NCBI GenBank assembly: GCA_002306375.1
Contig: DBRU01000007.1
Span: forward strand, 2,454-24,839
DNA from: Faecalibacterium sp. UBA1360
Lineage (GTDB): Bacteria > Bacillota > Clostridia > Oscillospirales > Ruminococcaceae
Length of the DNA: 22,386 nucleotides
Reading direction: 5' to 3'
In this document: positions 1 to 6,048 of the stretch, in pieces
Layout: every line of letters begins with the position of its first letter
How positions within the stretch are numbered: position 1 is the stretch's first letter
The notes under the pieces: generated by a model
Databases searched by the model: none
The model's input: the letters and a program-made list of their open reading frames with translations, nothing else
What the model was told of the DNA's origin: nothing
Position numbers and translations under genes: made by a program

Positions 1-362
1 GCGCGGGCCTCGGCCTTGGCCTTGGGCACGCCGGCCAGTTCCATGGGGAAGCAGACGTTTTTCAGGCAGGTGCGCTGCATGAGCAGGTTGAACTGCTGGA
101 AGATCATGGCGATCTCTCTGCGGGCGGCGCGCAGTTCGGCGGCGCTGAGGGTCTGCATCTCGCGCCCGTTCACAAGGACGCTGCCCTCGTCGGGGCGTTC
201 CAGCATATTGATGCAGCGCACAAGGGTGGACTTGCCCGCGCCCGACATACCGATGATGCCGTAGATGTCGCCGTCCTCGATGGTCAGCGAGATGTCCTTG
301 AGCGCCACCAGCGTGCCCGAGGCCGAGGTGAAGCGCTTGGTCAGGTGTTGCAGTTGGATCAC
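1..362 (-). CDS. metN: Methionine ABC transporter ATP-binding protein MetN, 5' part
   Basis: This is the cytoplasmic ATPase of the D-/L-methionine importer; it would energise uptake together with the permease MetI and the lipoprotein MetQ. About 120 N-terminal residues are visible before the left window edge cuts the gene. Walker A reads GMSGAGKST at about residues 38-46, and the Q-loop region (MIFQQFNLL) lies near residue 90. The ABC signature and Walker B lie outside the window. I chose the GTG at 362 because AGGAGG sits 7 bases upstream and no ATG fits. The gene follows metQ on the same strand, separated by a palindrome-rich spacer of about 350 bases. metI is expected just outside the window to the left. 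The assignment to MetN rather than another polar amino-acid ATPase rests on homology style plus the neighbouring metQ. Confidence 0.9.
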   Translation of the reverse strand, partial: MIQLQHLTKRFTSASGTLVALKDISLTIEDGDIYGIIGMSGAGKSTLVRCINMLERPDEGSVLVNGREMQTLSAAELRAARREIAMIFQQFNLLMQRTCLKNVCFPMELAGVPKAKAEAR

Positions 363-380
363 GATATTCCCTCCTGTAAA

Positions 381-398
381 CGCGCGCCGCGGCGCGCG
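381..398. repeat. 18-bp perfect GC palindrome just upstream of metN
   Basis: CGCGCGCCGCGGCGCGCG is a perfect palindrome with 9-base arms and no spacer. It lies about 8 bases upstream of the metN Shine-Dalgarno. In RNA it would fold only with a loop opened at its centre. Its function is unknown; it could affect metN translation or mRNA processing. Confidence 0.6.
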
Positions 399-416
399 GG
401 GTCCGGCACAACAAAG

Positions 417-695
417 GGAACGCCGGGACCGGCGTTCCTGCAGCGTGTCGGGAGTCCCGACACGCTGCAAAAAGGGGAACAGTCCCGCACGGCGGTGCCT
501 GACGGGCCTATTCCCCCTTTTGGAATCCCCCTCGACAAAATCTGACGGCGAATCGCGCGCTCGTCTCTTCGCGCCTCGCACACGATTTGCCGTCAGATTT
601 CCCTGTCGGTGTCTGCGTCGGTCGGCGCATGTCCGCCGACGCAGACGGTTTTATACGGTTTTGCCAAGCTCAGGCAACGCCGGGACCGGCGTTCC
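417..695. repeat. Composite palindromic intergenic element between metQ and metN
   Basis: This non-coding stretch of about 280 bases is built almost entirely of inverted repeats. At 417-438 there are 10-bp arms around GA. At 439-469 there are 15-bp perfect arms around one base. At about 466-520 there is an imperfect hairpin with A4G4/C5T4 ends. At 538-555 and 583-600 there is an 18-base inverted pair with one mismatch. At 611-621 and 636-646 there are 11-bp arms. At 675-695 the 20-mer AACGCCGGGACCGGCGTTCC recurs; it is identical to 419-438. The two outer copies therefore act as terminal repeats. No transposase and no clear target duplication were seen. It looks like a mobile-type or dispersed palindromic repeat. 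In the metQ-metN transcript it could also stabilise the upstream metQ message and lower metN expression. Confidence 0.75.
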
Positions 696-716
696 CCTTG
701 TATGCTATCACGTTTT

Positions 717-1652
717 TCAGAAAATCGCAACCACCGCGCCGCCGTAGGTCTCGGTGATGTAGTCCTTGACGGCCTGGCTCTTGAGGGCGGCCACCAGCGC
801 CTTGGTGGCGGGGGCGTCCTCGTTGCCTTCCTTCACGACCAGGATGTTGGCGTAGGTCTGGGCGGCCTCGCTGTCGGCATCCTCGGCCACCAGGGCGTCC
901 GCCGCGGAGGAGAAGCCCGCCTCGGTGGCATAGTTGCCGTTGATGACGGCCATATCCAGGGAGGCCAGCTGGCGGGGCAGCTGGGCGGCCTCCATCTCCA
1001 CGATCTCCAGGTTCTTGGGGTTGTCGGCGATGTCGTTCTTGGTGGCGGTCAGGCCGGCGCCCTCCCGCAGGGTGATGAGCCCCTGGGCGGCCAGCAGCTG
1101 CAAGGCGCGGGCTTCGTTGGTGGTGTCGTTGGGCACGCCGATCTGAGCGCCGTCGGCCAGTTCATCCAGGCTGGCGGTCTTGCCCGGGTACAGGCCCAGC
1201 GGCTCGTAGTGGATGGCCGCCACGCTGACCAGGTGGGTGCCGTTCTGGGCGTTGAAGTCGTCCAGGTAGGGCCCGTGCTGGAAGTAGTTGGCGTCCACCT
1301 GGTCGCTCTCGGTGACCATGTTGGGCTGGATGTAGTCGGTGAATTCGGTGACCTTGAGGGTGATGTCGGCCTGGGCCAGGATGTCGGCGGCCACCTTCAA
1401 AATCTCGGCATGGGGCACGGGGGACGCGGCCACCGTGATCGTGGTGCCGGCCAAAGCGGCATAGTCCACCTCGGCGTCAAAGCCGTCGCCGGTGAAGTCG
1501 GCGGCGGTGTCCCCGGCAGCGGCGCTGTCGGAGGTGGCGGCGCTGTCGGAGGAAGTATCGGAAGCGGGCGCGGCGGAGGACGGCGCGCCGCAGGCCGCGA
1601 GACTGACGGTCAGCGCGGCGGCGAGCAGGGCGGACAGGAACTTGTTTTTCAT
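717..1652 (-). CDS. metQ: Methionine-binding lipoprotein MetQ (NlpA family)
   Basis: This is the substrate-binding lipoprotein of the MetNIQ importer, anchored on the outer face of the membrane. It has 311 residues, normal for the family. The signal peptide has a basic start (MKNK), a hydrophobic stretch and a lipobox LAAC with Cys21. A low-complexity Ala/Ser/Asp linker (about 22-60) follows, then the NlpA-type binding domain with family-typical stretches such as TVAASPVPHAEIL, DANYFQHGPYL and IGVPNDTTNEARAL. I chose the ATG at 1652 because AAGGAG lies upstream and the signal peptide begins there; an in-frame extension to 1709 has no support. It is the first long gene after a leader region of about 350 bases that carries a Met-rich leader ORF and a terminator. 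Expression is therefore probably set by methionine supply. metN follows after the palindromic element. Confidence 0.95.
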   Translation of the reverse strand: MKNKFLSALLAAALTVSLAACGAPSSAAPASDTSSDSAATSDSAAAGDTAADFTGDGFDAEVDYAALAGTTITVAASPVPHAEILKVAADILAQADITLKVTEFTDYIQPNMVTESDQVDANYFQHGPYLDDFNAQNGTHLVSVAAIHYEPLGLYPGKTASLDELADGAQIGVPNDTTNEARALQLLAAQGLITLREGAGLTATKNDIADNPKNLEIVEMEAAQLPRQLASLDMAVINGNYATEAGFSSAADALVAEDADSEAAQTYANILVVKEGNEDAPATKALVAALKSQAVKDYITETYGGAVVAIF

Positions 1653-1722
1653 CGTGCATTTCTCCTTTTTTTGGGGGCCTTGCGGCCTTGGGCTCGGTCG
1701 GGCGGACAAAACGGCGACGCCG

Positions 1723-1767
1723 TCACATTCGCACGCCGGGCTGGCGGCATCTGGGGCTGGTTCTCAT
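1723..1767 (-). CDS. Possible 14-codon ORF between leader terminator and metQ
   Basis: This is a short frame (ATG at 1767, TGA at 1723-1725) preceded by AAAAGGAGG at 1778-1786, ten bases from the ATG. That Shine-Dalgarno is stronger than metQ's own. The predicted peptide starts MRTSPRCRQPG and ends in Met. It matches no family I recognise. It could be a second regulatory ORF in the metQ leader or chance. A GGCC-GCAA-GGCC hairpin (1676-1687) lies between it and the metQ ribosome binding site. Confidence 0.3.
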   Translation of the reverse strand: MRTSPRCRQPGVRM

Positions 1768-1823
1768 CGTACAAAGGCCTCCTTTTCCTTCTTTGAGCGT
1801 TGGGGCGCGGGGTCGGGGCGAAC

Positions 1824-1859
1824 AAAAAAAGCGGCAGGGCGCTTTCGGCGCCCTGCCGC
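1824..1859 (-). terminator. Intrinsic terminator in the metQ leader
   Basis: On the minus strand a perfect 12-bp GC-rich stem (GCGGCAGGGCGC paired with GCGCCCTGCCGC, 5-base loop) is followed directly by seven U residues. It lies after the leader ORF and about 170 bases before metQ, so it must be bypassed for metQ to be expressed. Confidence 0.92.
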
Positions 1860-1933
1860 AACTGCTTTACCCGTACCCTTGGATCAAACAAGGCAAGGGG
1901 AAAGCTGCGCAGGCTGCCGAAGCATACTGCACA
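1824..1933 (-). promoter_or_regulatory. Putative ribosome-mediated transcription attenuator of metQ
   Basis: Three mutually exclusive pairings can be drawn by hand on the minus-strand RNA. Segment 1 (TGTGCAG, 1933-1927) pairs with part of segment 2 (CTGCGCA, 1912-1906), and an inner 3-bp stem is capped by a UUCG tetraloop. Segment 2 (CCTGCGCAGC, 1913-1904) can instead pair with segment 3 (GTTGCGGCAGG, 1862-1852) over 10 bp with one bulged G. That pairing takes up eight bases of the terminator's 5' arm. Segment 3 otherwise forms the 1824-1859 terminator. Segment 1 overlaps and lies directly downstream of the Met codon run of the leader ORF. A ribosome stalled for lack of Met-tRNA would mask it and favour antitermination. 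The pairings are seen in the sequence; the mechanism is inferred. Confidence 0.7.
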
Positions 1934-1973
1934 TACGCATCATCATGGCATCACGGCGTTCAAACCCGGTCAT
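1884..1973 (-). CDS. Met-rich leader peptide upstream of metQ (29 aa)
   Basis: This short ORF has a strong ribosome binding site (GGAAAGGGG at 1982-1990, 8 bases before ATG) and begins about 29 bases after the predicted transcription start. It has 29 codons. Met occurs at positions 1, 10, 11, 12, 14 and 17, with the core reading AMMMRMCSM; Cys also occurs at 15. Five Met codons within eight is far above chance, and the downstream gene encodes a methionine transporter subunit. The peptide itself probably has no function: its translation would sense charged Met-tRNA and control the terminator that starts 25 bases after its stop codon. A chance ORF cannot be excluded without comparison to relatives. 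Confidence 0.75.
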   Translation of the reverse strand: MTGFERRDAMMMRMCSMLRQPAQLSPCLV

Positions 1974-2008
1974 GACAGCATCCCCTTTCCTTCGATCAAG
2001 ATGGTGAC

Positions 2009-2037
2009 AGTATACCCCCTTTGGCGCGCCGTGTCAA
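2009..2037 (-). promoter_or_regulatory. Consensus sigma-A promoter for the metQ leader
   Basis: On the minus strand TTGACA (2032-2037) and TATACT (2009-2014) are separated by 17 bases. The -35 is a perfect match and the -10 differs by one base. Predicted transcription starts near 2002, just upstream of the leader ORF's ribosome binding site. Confidence 0.9.
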
Positions 2038-2098
2038 GGCATGGCGGGACAAAAAGGCGGCCGGGGCAAAATTTACCTACAAAATTCGTATGTTTTTC

Positions 2099-2127
2099 TT
2101 GCCTGAGGCGGAAAAACTTGGTATGAT
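2099..2127 (+). promoter_or_regulatory. Promoter of the Rrf2-type regulator, with overlapping palindrome
   Basis: TTGCCT (2099-2104) and TATGAT (2122-2127) are separated by 17 bases; the start would be near 2134. The -10 lies inside the 9-base palindrome GTATGATAC (2121-2129), a possible autoregulatory operator. This promoter is divergent from the metQ promoter, with only about 60 bases between the two -35 elements. Confidence 0.75.
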
Positions 2128-2159
2128 ACAGGTATCCAAACCTGGGGAGGAATCGTAGC

Positions 2160-2588
2160 ATGAAGTTTTCCACCAAGGACCGATATGCGCTGCGCCTGAT
2201 GGCTGAGCTGGCCCGCCGGGACCCCGATGAATTCGTGCCACTGAAAACCATCAGCAATTGCCAGGAGATCAGCCAAAAATACCTGGAACAGATCGTGACG
2301 CCCTTGTCCCGGGCGGGGCTTTTGACCAGCGGCCGGGGCAGCCAGGGCGGGTACCGCCTGGCAAGGCCCGCCGCTGAGATCACGGCCGGGGACATTCTGC
2401 GCGCTGTGGAGGGCGACCTGGTGCCCATCCCCTGCCTGGCCAGCAGCGCGGCCGAGTGCCCGCGCCGGGCCCAGTGCAGCACCATCGGTTTCTGGGAAGG
2501 GCTGGGGGAACTGCTCAACCGCTATGTGGACGGCGTCACGCTGGAAGCGCTGTGCCGCCAGCAGGCCGAGGACCCGCAGCTGTTCTGA
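2160..2588 (+). CDS. Rrf2-family transcriptional regulator (IscR/NsrR/CymR-like)
   Basis: This is a 142-residue winged-helix DNA-binding protein. The opening MKFSTKDRYALRLMAELA and the wing region GRGSQGGYRLARP (about 58-70) are typical of the Rrf2 family. Three cysteines at 92, 100 and 106 (CX7CX5C) sit where IscR and NsrR bind an iron-sulfur cluster, so a redox- or cluster-sensing role is plausible. CymR, the sulfur-metabolism member of the family, lacks this triad. The ATG at 2160 is preceded by GGAGG at a normal distance. The gene is divergent from the metQ leader, so it may control methionine uptake as well as itself; that is inference from position. It is monocistronic and ends at a bidirectional terminator. 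Confidence 0.92.
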   Translation: MKFSTKDRYALRLMAELARRDPDEFVPLKTISNCQEISQKYLEQIVTPLSRAGLLTSGRGSQGGYRLARPAAEITAGDILRAVEGDLVPIPCLASSAAECPRRAQCSTIGFWEGLGELLNRYVDGVTLEALCRQQAEDPQLF

Positions 2589-2620
2589 GACAGAGGCTCT
2601 CCCCTGCCCCGTATCGTTGC

Positions 2621-2657
2621 AAAAAACCGCCCGCCGGATGTTCCGGCGGGCGGTTTT
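2621..2657. terminator. Bidirectional terminator between the Rrf2 gene and the SGNH hydrolase gene
   Basis: A perfect GC-rich stem (CCGCCCGCCGG paired with CCGGCGGGCGG, loop ATGTT) is flanked by A6 on the left and T4 on the right. It can stop transcripts of both convergent genes. Confidence 0.9.
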
Positions 2658-2666
2658 GTATGCGGA

Positions 2667-3965
2667 TCATTGGGCAGAAACGCTCTCGGTCTCCTGCCCG
2701 GTTTGAGTCTGGTCGCTCTGGGTCTGGTCGGAGGAAGCCGAATCACCGCCGTCCACGGTGTCGCTGCCGCTTTCGTCAGGCGTCTGGGTCTGTTCGGGCG
2801 TCGGCGTGGGCGTGGGCGTCGGCGTGGGGGTGGGGGTCGGCGTGGGCGTGGGCGTCGGCGTGGCGGTCACCGTGGGCGTGGGGGTCGGCGTGGCCGCAGC
2901 CGAAGGCGTGGGGGTCGGCGTGGCGGTCGCCGTGGGCGTGGGCGTGGGCGTGGCGGTCACGCTCTCGCTCTCGGATTCGGACGAGGAGAAAGGCGCGGCC
3001 GTGGTCGTGGAGGTCACGACGCTGGAAGCCGTGGTGGCGCTGACGTCCTTGTCGTCGATGTGTTCGGGCACAGCGGTCAGGGTGGGGCGGTCGTCCTCGG
3101 TGATATAGCTGTGGGTGCGGATATACTCAAACAGCGCGTCCATGGCCGAGCGGGTCAGGTGGATGCCGTCGCTGGATTCCACATAGCCGCTCTTGGCGTA
3201 GCCGGTGGAGGAATCCTTGAGGACTTCGGCACTGTTGAGGAATTTCCAGCCGTTTTCCTCACACAGTTCCACCAGGGCCTTGTTGTACTCGTCCACCTGG
3301 GTCTGGGTCAGGCTTTGGTTGGAGTGCTGCTTGCCCAGCGGCGGGATGGAGTTGATGATGATGTCCACGCTGGGGTAGGCTTCCTCCACGGCTTTGATGC
3401 CCTTTTCATAGCTTTCGATGAAATTCTCGGTGCTGTTGGAGGGGCTCAGGTCATTGGTGCCGAAGGTGATGATGACCCGCCGGGGCTGCATGATGGCCAC
3501 GGCCTCGGGCATGGTCTTGTAACCCGAAAGGCCTTCGAACTTGACGCATTCATAGGTGGCCAAAGAGCGCGCCGACATGCCCACCGAGCCGATGGCGTTG
3601 TCGTAAGAGCAGTAGTCGAACATGCGGTACATGCGCGCAGTGTTGGAGTCGCCCAAAAACAGCGTTTCGTCCACATAGTCCTGGCCGGCGTCCTCGGTCT
3701 CTTCCAGGATGGTGGAGGCGTACTGTTCGGTATCGATGGCGTTGAGGTCCTTATCGTAGCCGGATTCGTCCACCAGAGTGTCGGCGTCGGTCACGGAACT
3801 GTCGGACGCTGTGCCGCCCGCAAGGCCGTGCACCACCAAAAAGGCGGCCGCCGAGGTCAGGGCCACCAGCCCGAAACACACCGCCAGCACAAAATACATG
3901 CGGCTTTTGCTGTCCATGCGGGCCCAGAAACTTTTCTGCGCGTTGCTTTTTCGTCTGCTTGCCAT
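2667..3965 (-). CDS. Membrane-anchored SGNH/GDSL hydrolase with TP-repeat tail
   Basis: This 432-residue predicted surface esterase has a basic N-terminus, one membrane segment (about 24-46), a short acidic linker and an SGNH domain (about 100-290). The four family blocks are visible: GDSN with nucleophile Ser107, the Gly of GSVGMSA (about 126), GTND (169-172) and DGIH with Asp266 and His269. From about residue 338 the protein becomes a long Thr-Pro repeat, then an acidic Ser/Thr/Gln-rich end; this resembles a cell-wall-spanning tail. By analogy it may remove acetyl or acyl groups from wall glycans, but the substrate is unknown. The ATG at 3965 follows AGGAAGG, and the in-frame extension to 4004 is not needed. 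It is transcribed alone, downstream of the dipeptidase terminator. Confidence 0.88.
   Translation of the reverse strand: MASRRKSNAQKSFWARMDSKSRMYFVLAVCFGLVALTSAAAFLVVHGLAGGTASDSSVTDADTLVDESGYDKDLNAIDTEQYASTILEETEDAGQDYVDETLFLGDSNTARMYRMFDYCSYDNAIGSVGMSARSLATYECVKFEGLSGYKTMPEAVAIMQPRRVIITFGTNDLSPSNSTENFIESYEKGIKAVEEAYPSVDIIINSIPPLGKQHSNQSLTQTQVDEYNKALVELCEENGWKFLNSAEVLKDSSTGYAKSGYVESSDGIHLTRSAMDALFEYIRTHSYITEDDRPTLTAVPEHIDDKDVSATTASSVVTSTTTAAPFSSSESESESVTATPTPTPTATATPTPTPSAAATPTPTPTVTATPTPTPTPTPTPTPTPTPTPTPEQTQTPDESGSDTVDGGDSASSDQTQSDQTQTGQETESVSAQ
2798..2960. repeat. GGCGTG-type hexamer tandem repeats encoding Thr-Pro
   Basis: Within the 3' part of the SGNH gene, imperfect hexamers of the GGCGTG/GGCGTC type recur and encode (Thr-Pro)n with a few Ala or Val interruptions on the minus strand. 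Copy number is likely to vary between strains by slippage, which would change tail length in frame. Confidence 0.85.
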
Positions 3966-4083
3966 GGCGAATCCTTCCTGTATGTATCTAGGGTAAAGGC
4001 ACATTTTTGGCCGGTAACCGATTTATTTTACACCATTTTGGCGCAAGATGCCAGTGCTTTGCAAGATTTTACATAAATTGCAC

Positions 4084-4125
4084 AAAAAACGCCCCCTTCC
4101 GTCAAAAATGCGGCGGATGGGGGCG
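4084..4125 (-). terminator. Terminator of the M20 dipeptidase gene
   Basis: On the minus strand CGCCCCC-A-TCCG pairs with CGGA-A-GGGGGCG and is followed by six U residues, directly after the dipeptidase stop codon. Confidence 0.85.
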
Positions 4126-4132
4126 GCGGGCG

Positions 4133-5530
4133 TCACAGTTCCACTTCCTGCAAACGCAGCAGGGCCAGAATATAGATCTTGAGCGCTTCGATCAGTTTGT
4201 CGAAGTTGGCGCCCTCGTTGGCGCCGTGCATGGGCCCGGCAAAGTCGGGCAGGGGCAGGTCCGCGTGTTCGGGGCCGAAGCTGACCGCGTAGGGGAAGTG
4301 CCGGGCATAGGTACCGCCGCCCATGGTGAAGGGGGTCTGGCGCTCGCCCGTGACCTCGTTGTAGGTCTCGATCAGGGTCTGGATGGCCGGGCTGCCCGCG
4401 TCGATGTAGAAGGGCACGCGGCTGGTGACGTTCTGTACCCGGGCGGCGTCGCCGCAGACGGCGGTCATGGCGGCGGTGAGCTTTTGGGCGTCGGTGCTGG
4501 TGGGATAGCGGCAGTCGAAGGTCTGGCGCAGACGGCCGTCCTTGTGCTCGATGGTGCCGCCGATGATGGTCAGCGGGGTGAACAGGCCGTCGTCCGAGGC
4601 GATGCCCAGAGCGCTGCCGTCGGTGGCGGCGTGGAGCTTGGCCAGCACCTTGAGGTAGGCGGTCTCGGCCGGGGTGCACACGCCGCTGTCCAAAAGGCAG
4701 GTGACGATGAGGCCGATGGCGTTGACGGTACCTTCGGGCATGGCGGCGTGGCCGCTCTTGCCCACGGCGTCGATGCGCACGGCACTCTCGCCCCCGGGCG
4801 TGAAGGTCAGGCCCGCGCCGGGGCGCAGGGCGGCGGCGTCGGCGCGCACCACGCAGCAGGCACGGTCGGGCACGGCGTTGTGGGCCACGCCCCCCGCAAA
4901 GTCCAGGATGGCCCCCGCTTCAAACCGGGGGGAAACGATCTCGCCGTTGAAGCCGCCCTTCTCACCGTTGCACACCGGGAACTCGGCGTCCGGGGTGAAG
5001 CAGAAGGCCGGCTGGTGGAAATGCTCGGCATAGTAGTCCACGTCCAGCATGCCGGTCTCCTCGTTGGCGCCCAGCAGGGCCCGCACGGGGTATTTCAGGG
5101 GCACGCCGGCGTCCTTGAGGTATTTCAGAGCGTACAGCGTCAGCACGGCCGGGCCCTTGTCGTCGGCCACGCCCCGGCCCAGCAGCCAGCCGTCCCGCAG
5201 GCGCACGGTGTAGGGGTCGGCGTCCCAGCCGTTGCCCTCGGGCACCACGTCACAGTGGGTGATGGTGGCCAGGTACTTCTGCCCGTCGGCGATGGGGCCG
5301 GTCTCGGCCCAGCCGATGTAGCCCCCGGCGTTGTGGGTGGCCAGGCCCAGGTCGGCGGCGATCTCCAGGGCTTTGTCCAGCGCGGCCCGGGGACCGGGAC
5401 CGAAGGGGGCCCCGGGGGCGGGCGCGCCCTCGACGCTGGGCACGGCGACCAGGCGGGTGATGTCGCGAAGGATGGCTTCGCGGTTTTGTTCGGCAAAGGC
5501 GTCAATGGACGCAAAACACGCTTGCTGCAT
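4133..5530 (-). CDS. PepV-like dipeptidase, peptidase family M20
   Basis: This is a 465-residue cytoplasmic metallo-dipeptidase, close to PepV/Sapep length (about 470). The two-zinc site can be followed through the sequence: His92 and Asp94 in THCDVVPEG, the bridging Asp123 in GRGVADDKGP, catalytic Glu157 and ligand Glu158 in GANEETGM, Asp181 in FTPDAEFPVCNGEKG, and His435 in GPMHGANEG. The insert between the halves of the catalytic domain is the dimerisation/lid region. It would release amino acids from dipeptides after peptide uptake. The ATG at 5530 is preceded by AGGAGG at 6 bases. It has its own promoter and terminator. Carnosinase or succinyl-diaminopimelate desuccinylase names sometimes given to such proteins are less likely, given the PepV-type DVVPEG and DDKGP motifs. 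Confidence 0.9.
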   Translation of the reverse strand: MQQACFASIDAFAEQNREAILRDITRLVAVPSVEGAPAPGAPFGPGPRAALDKALEIAADLGLATHNAGGYIGWAETGPIADGQKYLATITHCDVVPEGNGWDADPYTVRLRDGWLLGRGVADDKGPAVLTLYALKYLKDAGVPLKYPVRALLGANEETGMLDVDYYAEHFHQPAFCFTPDAEFPVCNGEKGGFNGEIVSPRFEAGAILDFAGGVAHNAVPDRACCVVRADAAALRPGAGLTFTPGGESAVRIDAVGKSGHAAMPEGTVNAIGLIVTCLLDSGVCTPAETAYLKVLAKLHAATDGSALGIASDDGLFTPLTIIGGTIEHKDGRLRQTFDCRYPTSTDAQKLTAAMTAVCGDAARVQNVTSRVPFYIDAGSPAIQTLIETYNEVTGERQTPFTMGGGTYARHFPYAVSFGPEHADLPLPDFAGPMHGANEGANFDKLIEALKIYILALLRLQEVEL

Positions 5531-5571
5531 GGTGATCCTCCTGATGGTGGCAAAATTGTGTAAGCAGGGCT

Positions 5572-5597
5572 ATTATACCACAGTCCCGCGGGTTTTG
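5572..5597 (-). promoter_or_regulatory. Extended -10 promoter of the dipeptidase gene
   Basis: On the minus strand TGGTATAAT gives a perfect -10 (5572-5577) with an upstream TGn extension. The -35 is weak (TGCAAA, about 16 bases upstream). Confidence 0.7.
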
Positions 5598-5673
5598 CAT
5601 CCCCGCCCCGCCGGGTCCGGGAAGGTTTTTGGGCCGAAGCAGGGGCAAAACGCACAAAAAAAGCCGAAAAGGA

Positions 5674-5702
5674 TATTCAAACCGCCAAAATTCTGGTATA
5701 AT
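5674..5702 (+). promoter_or_regulatory. Extended -10 promoter of the ACT/UPF0210 operon
   Basis: TGGTATAAT provides a perfect -10 (5697-5702) with a TGn extension. The -35 position (about 5674-5679, ATTCAA) is poor. It lies 58 bases before the ACT-domain gene and is divergent from the dipeptidase promoter. Confidence 0.7.
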
Positions 5703-5760
5703 GGTTGAGTTCAATGGAATAAATCCAGCGCGGCTTGCCGCCACAACGAGGTGTGTTAAC

Positions 5761-6030
5761 ATGAAAGCTGTCATCACCGTCATCGGGCAGGATACCGTCG
5801 GCGTGATCGCCAAGGTCAGCGCGGTGTGCGCCGAACTGAACATCAACATCGAGGACGTGACCCAGAGTATCATGCAGAAGATGTTCTGCATGATCATGCT
5901 CGTGGACCTGAGCGCCTGCAACGCCGACCAGGCCGCCGTGCGCGCCCGCTTTGCCGCGTTGGGCGAGGAAATGGCCATGCAGGTCACCCTGACGCGCCAG
6001 GAAGTGTTTGACGCGATGCACAAAGTGTAA
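5761..6030 (+). CDS. ACT domain protein, UPF0237 family
   Basis: This 89-residue protein consists of a single ACT domain (about 3-75), starting MKAVITVIGQDTVGVIAKVS and followed by the INIEDVTQSI segment typical of GcvR-like ACT modules. ACT domains bind amino acids or related small ligands and usually regulate a partner. The near-universal partner of this family is the UPF0210 protein encoded 18 bases downstream, so the two probably form a regulatory pair or complex. I chose the ATG at 5761 because the protein aligns from there with the family; GAGGTG lies upstream. A longer in-frame reading from 5629 would run through the promoter and is rejected. The ligand is not known from the sequence. 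Confidence 0.9.
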   Translation: MKAVITVIGQDTVGVIAKVSAVCAELNINIEDVTQSIMQKMFCMIMLVDLSACNADQAAVRARFAALGEEMAMQVTLTRQEVFDAMHKV

Positions 6031-6048
6031 GGGAAAGGCGGCGAACAG

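Noticed and set aside
359..583. 74-codon minus-strand open frame across the palindromic element
   Set aside because: It overlaps the metN start, follows repeat sequence, has no good ribosome binding site and looks like an artefact of the repeat.
417..695. CRISPR array
   Set aside because: The repeats are palindromes of different sequence with only one pair identical; there is no regular repeat-spacer pattern and no cas gene.
609..1796. Long plus-strand open frame opposite metQ
   Set aside because: It is antisense to a clear lipoprotein gene, has a biased Gly/Val/His composition typical of GC-rich shadow frames, and contains no domain.
1860..2002. SAM-I riboswitch or Met T-box in the metQ leader
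   Set aside because: None of the expected core motifs (SAM-I GAGGGA/GGCAACC pattern, T-box GGTGG-ACCGCG element) is visible; the leader instead has a Met-rich ORF and attenuator-like pairings.
2670..4076. 468-codon plus-strand open frame opposite the SGNH hydrolase
   Set aside because: It is a low-complexity Gly/Arg shadow of the TP repeats and SGNH domain, with no supported start.
4007..5563. 518-codon plus-strand open frame opposite the dipeptidase
   Set aside because: It is the complementary shadow of a well-supported M20 gene and crosses its terminator.
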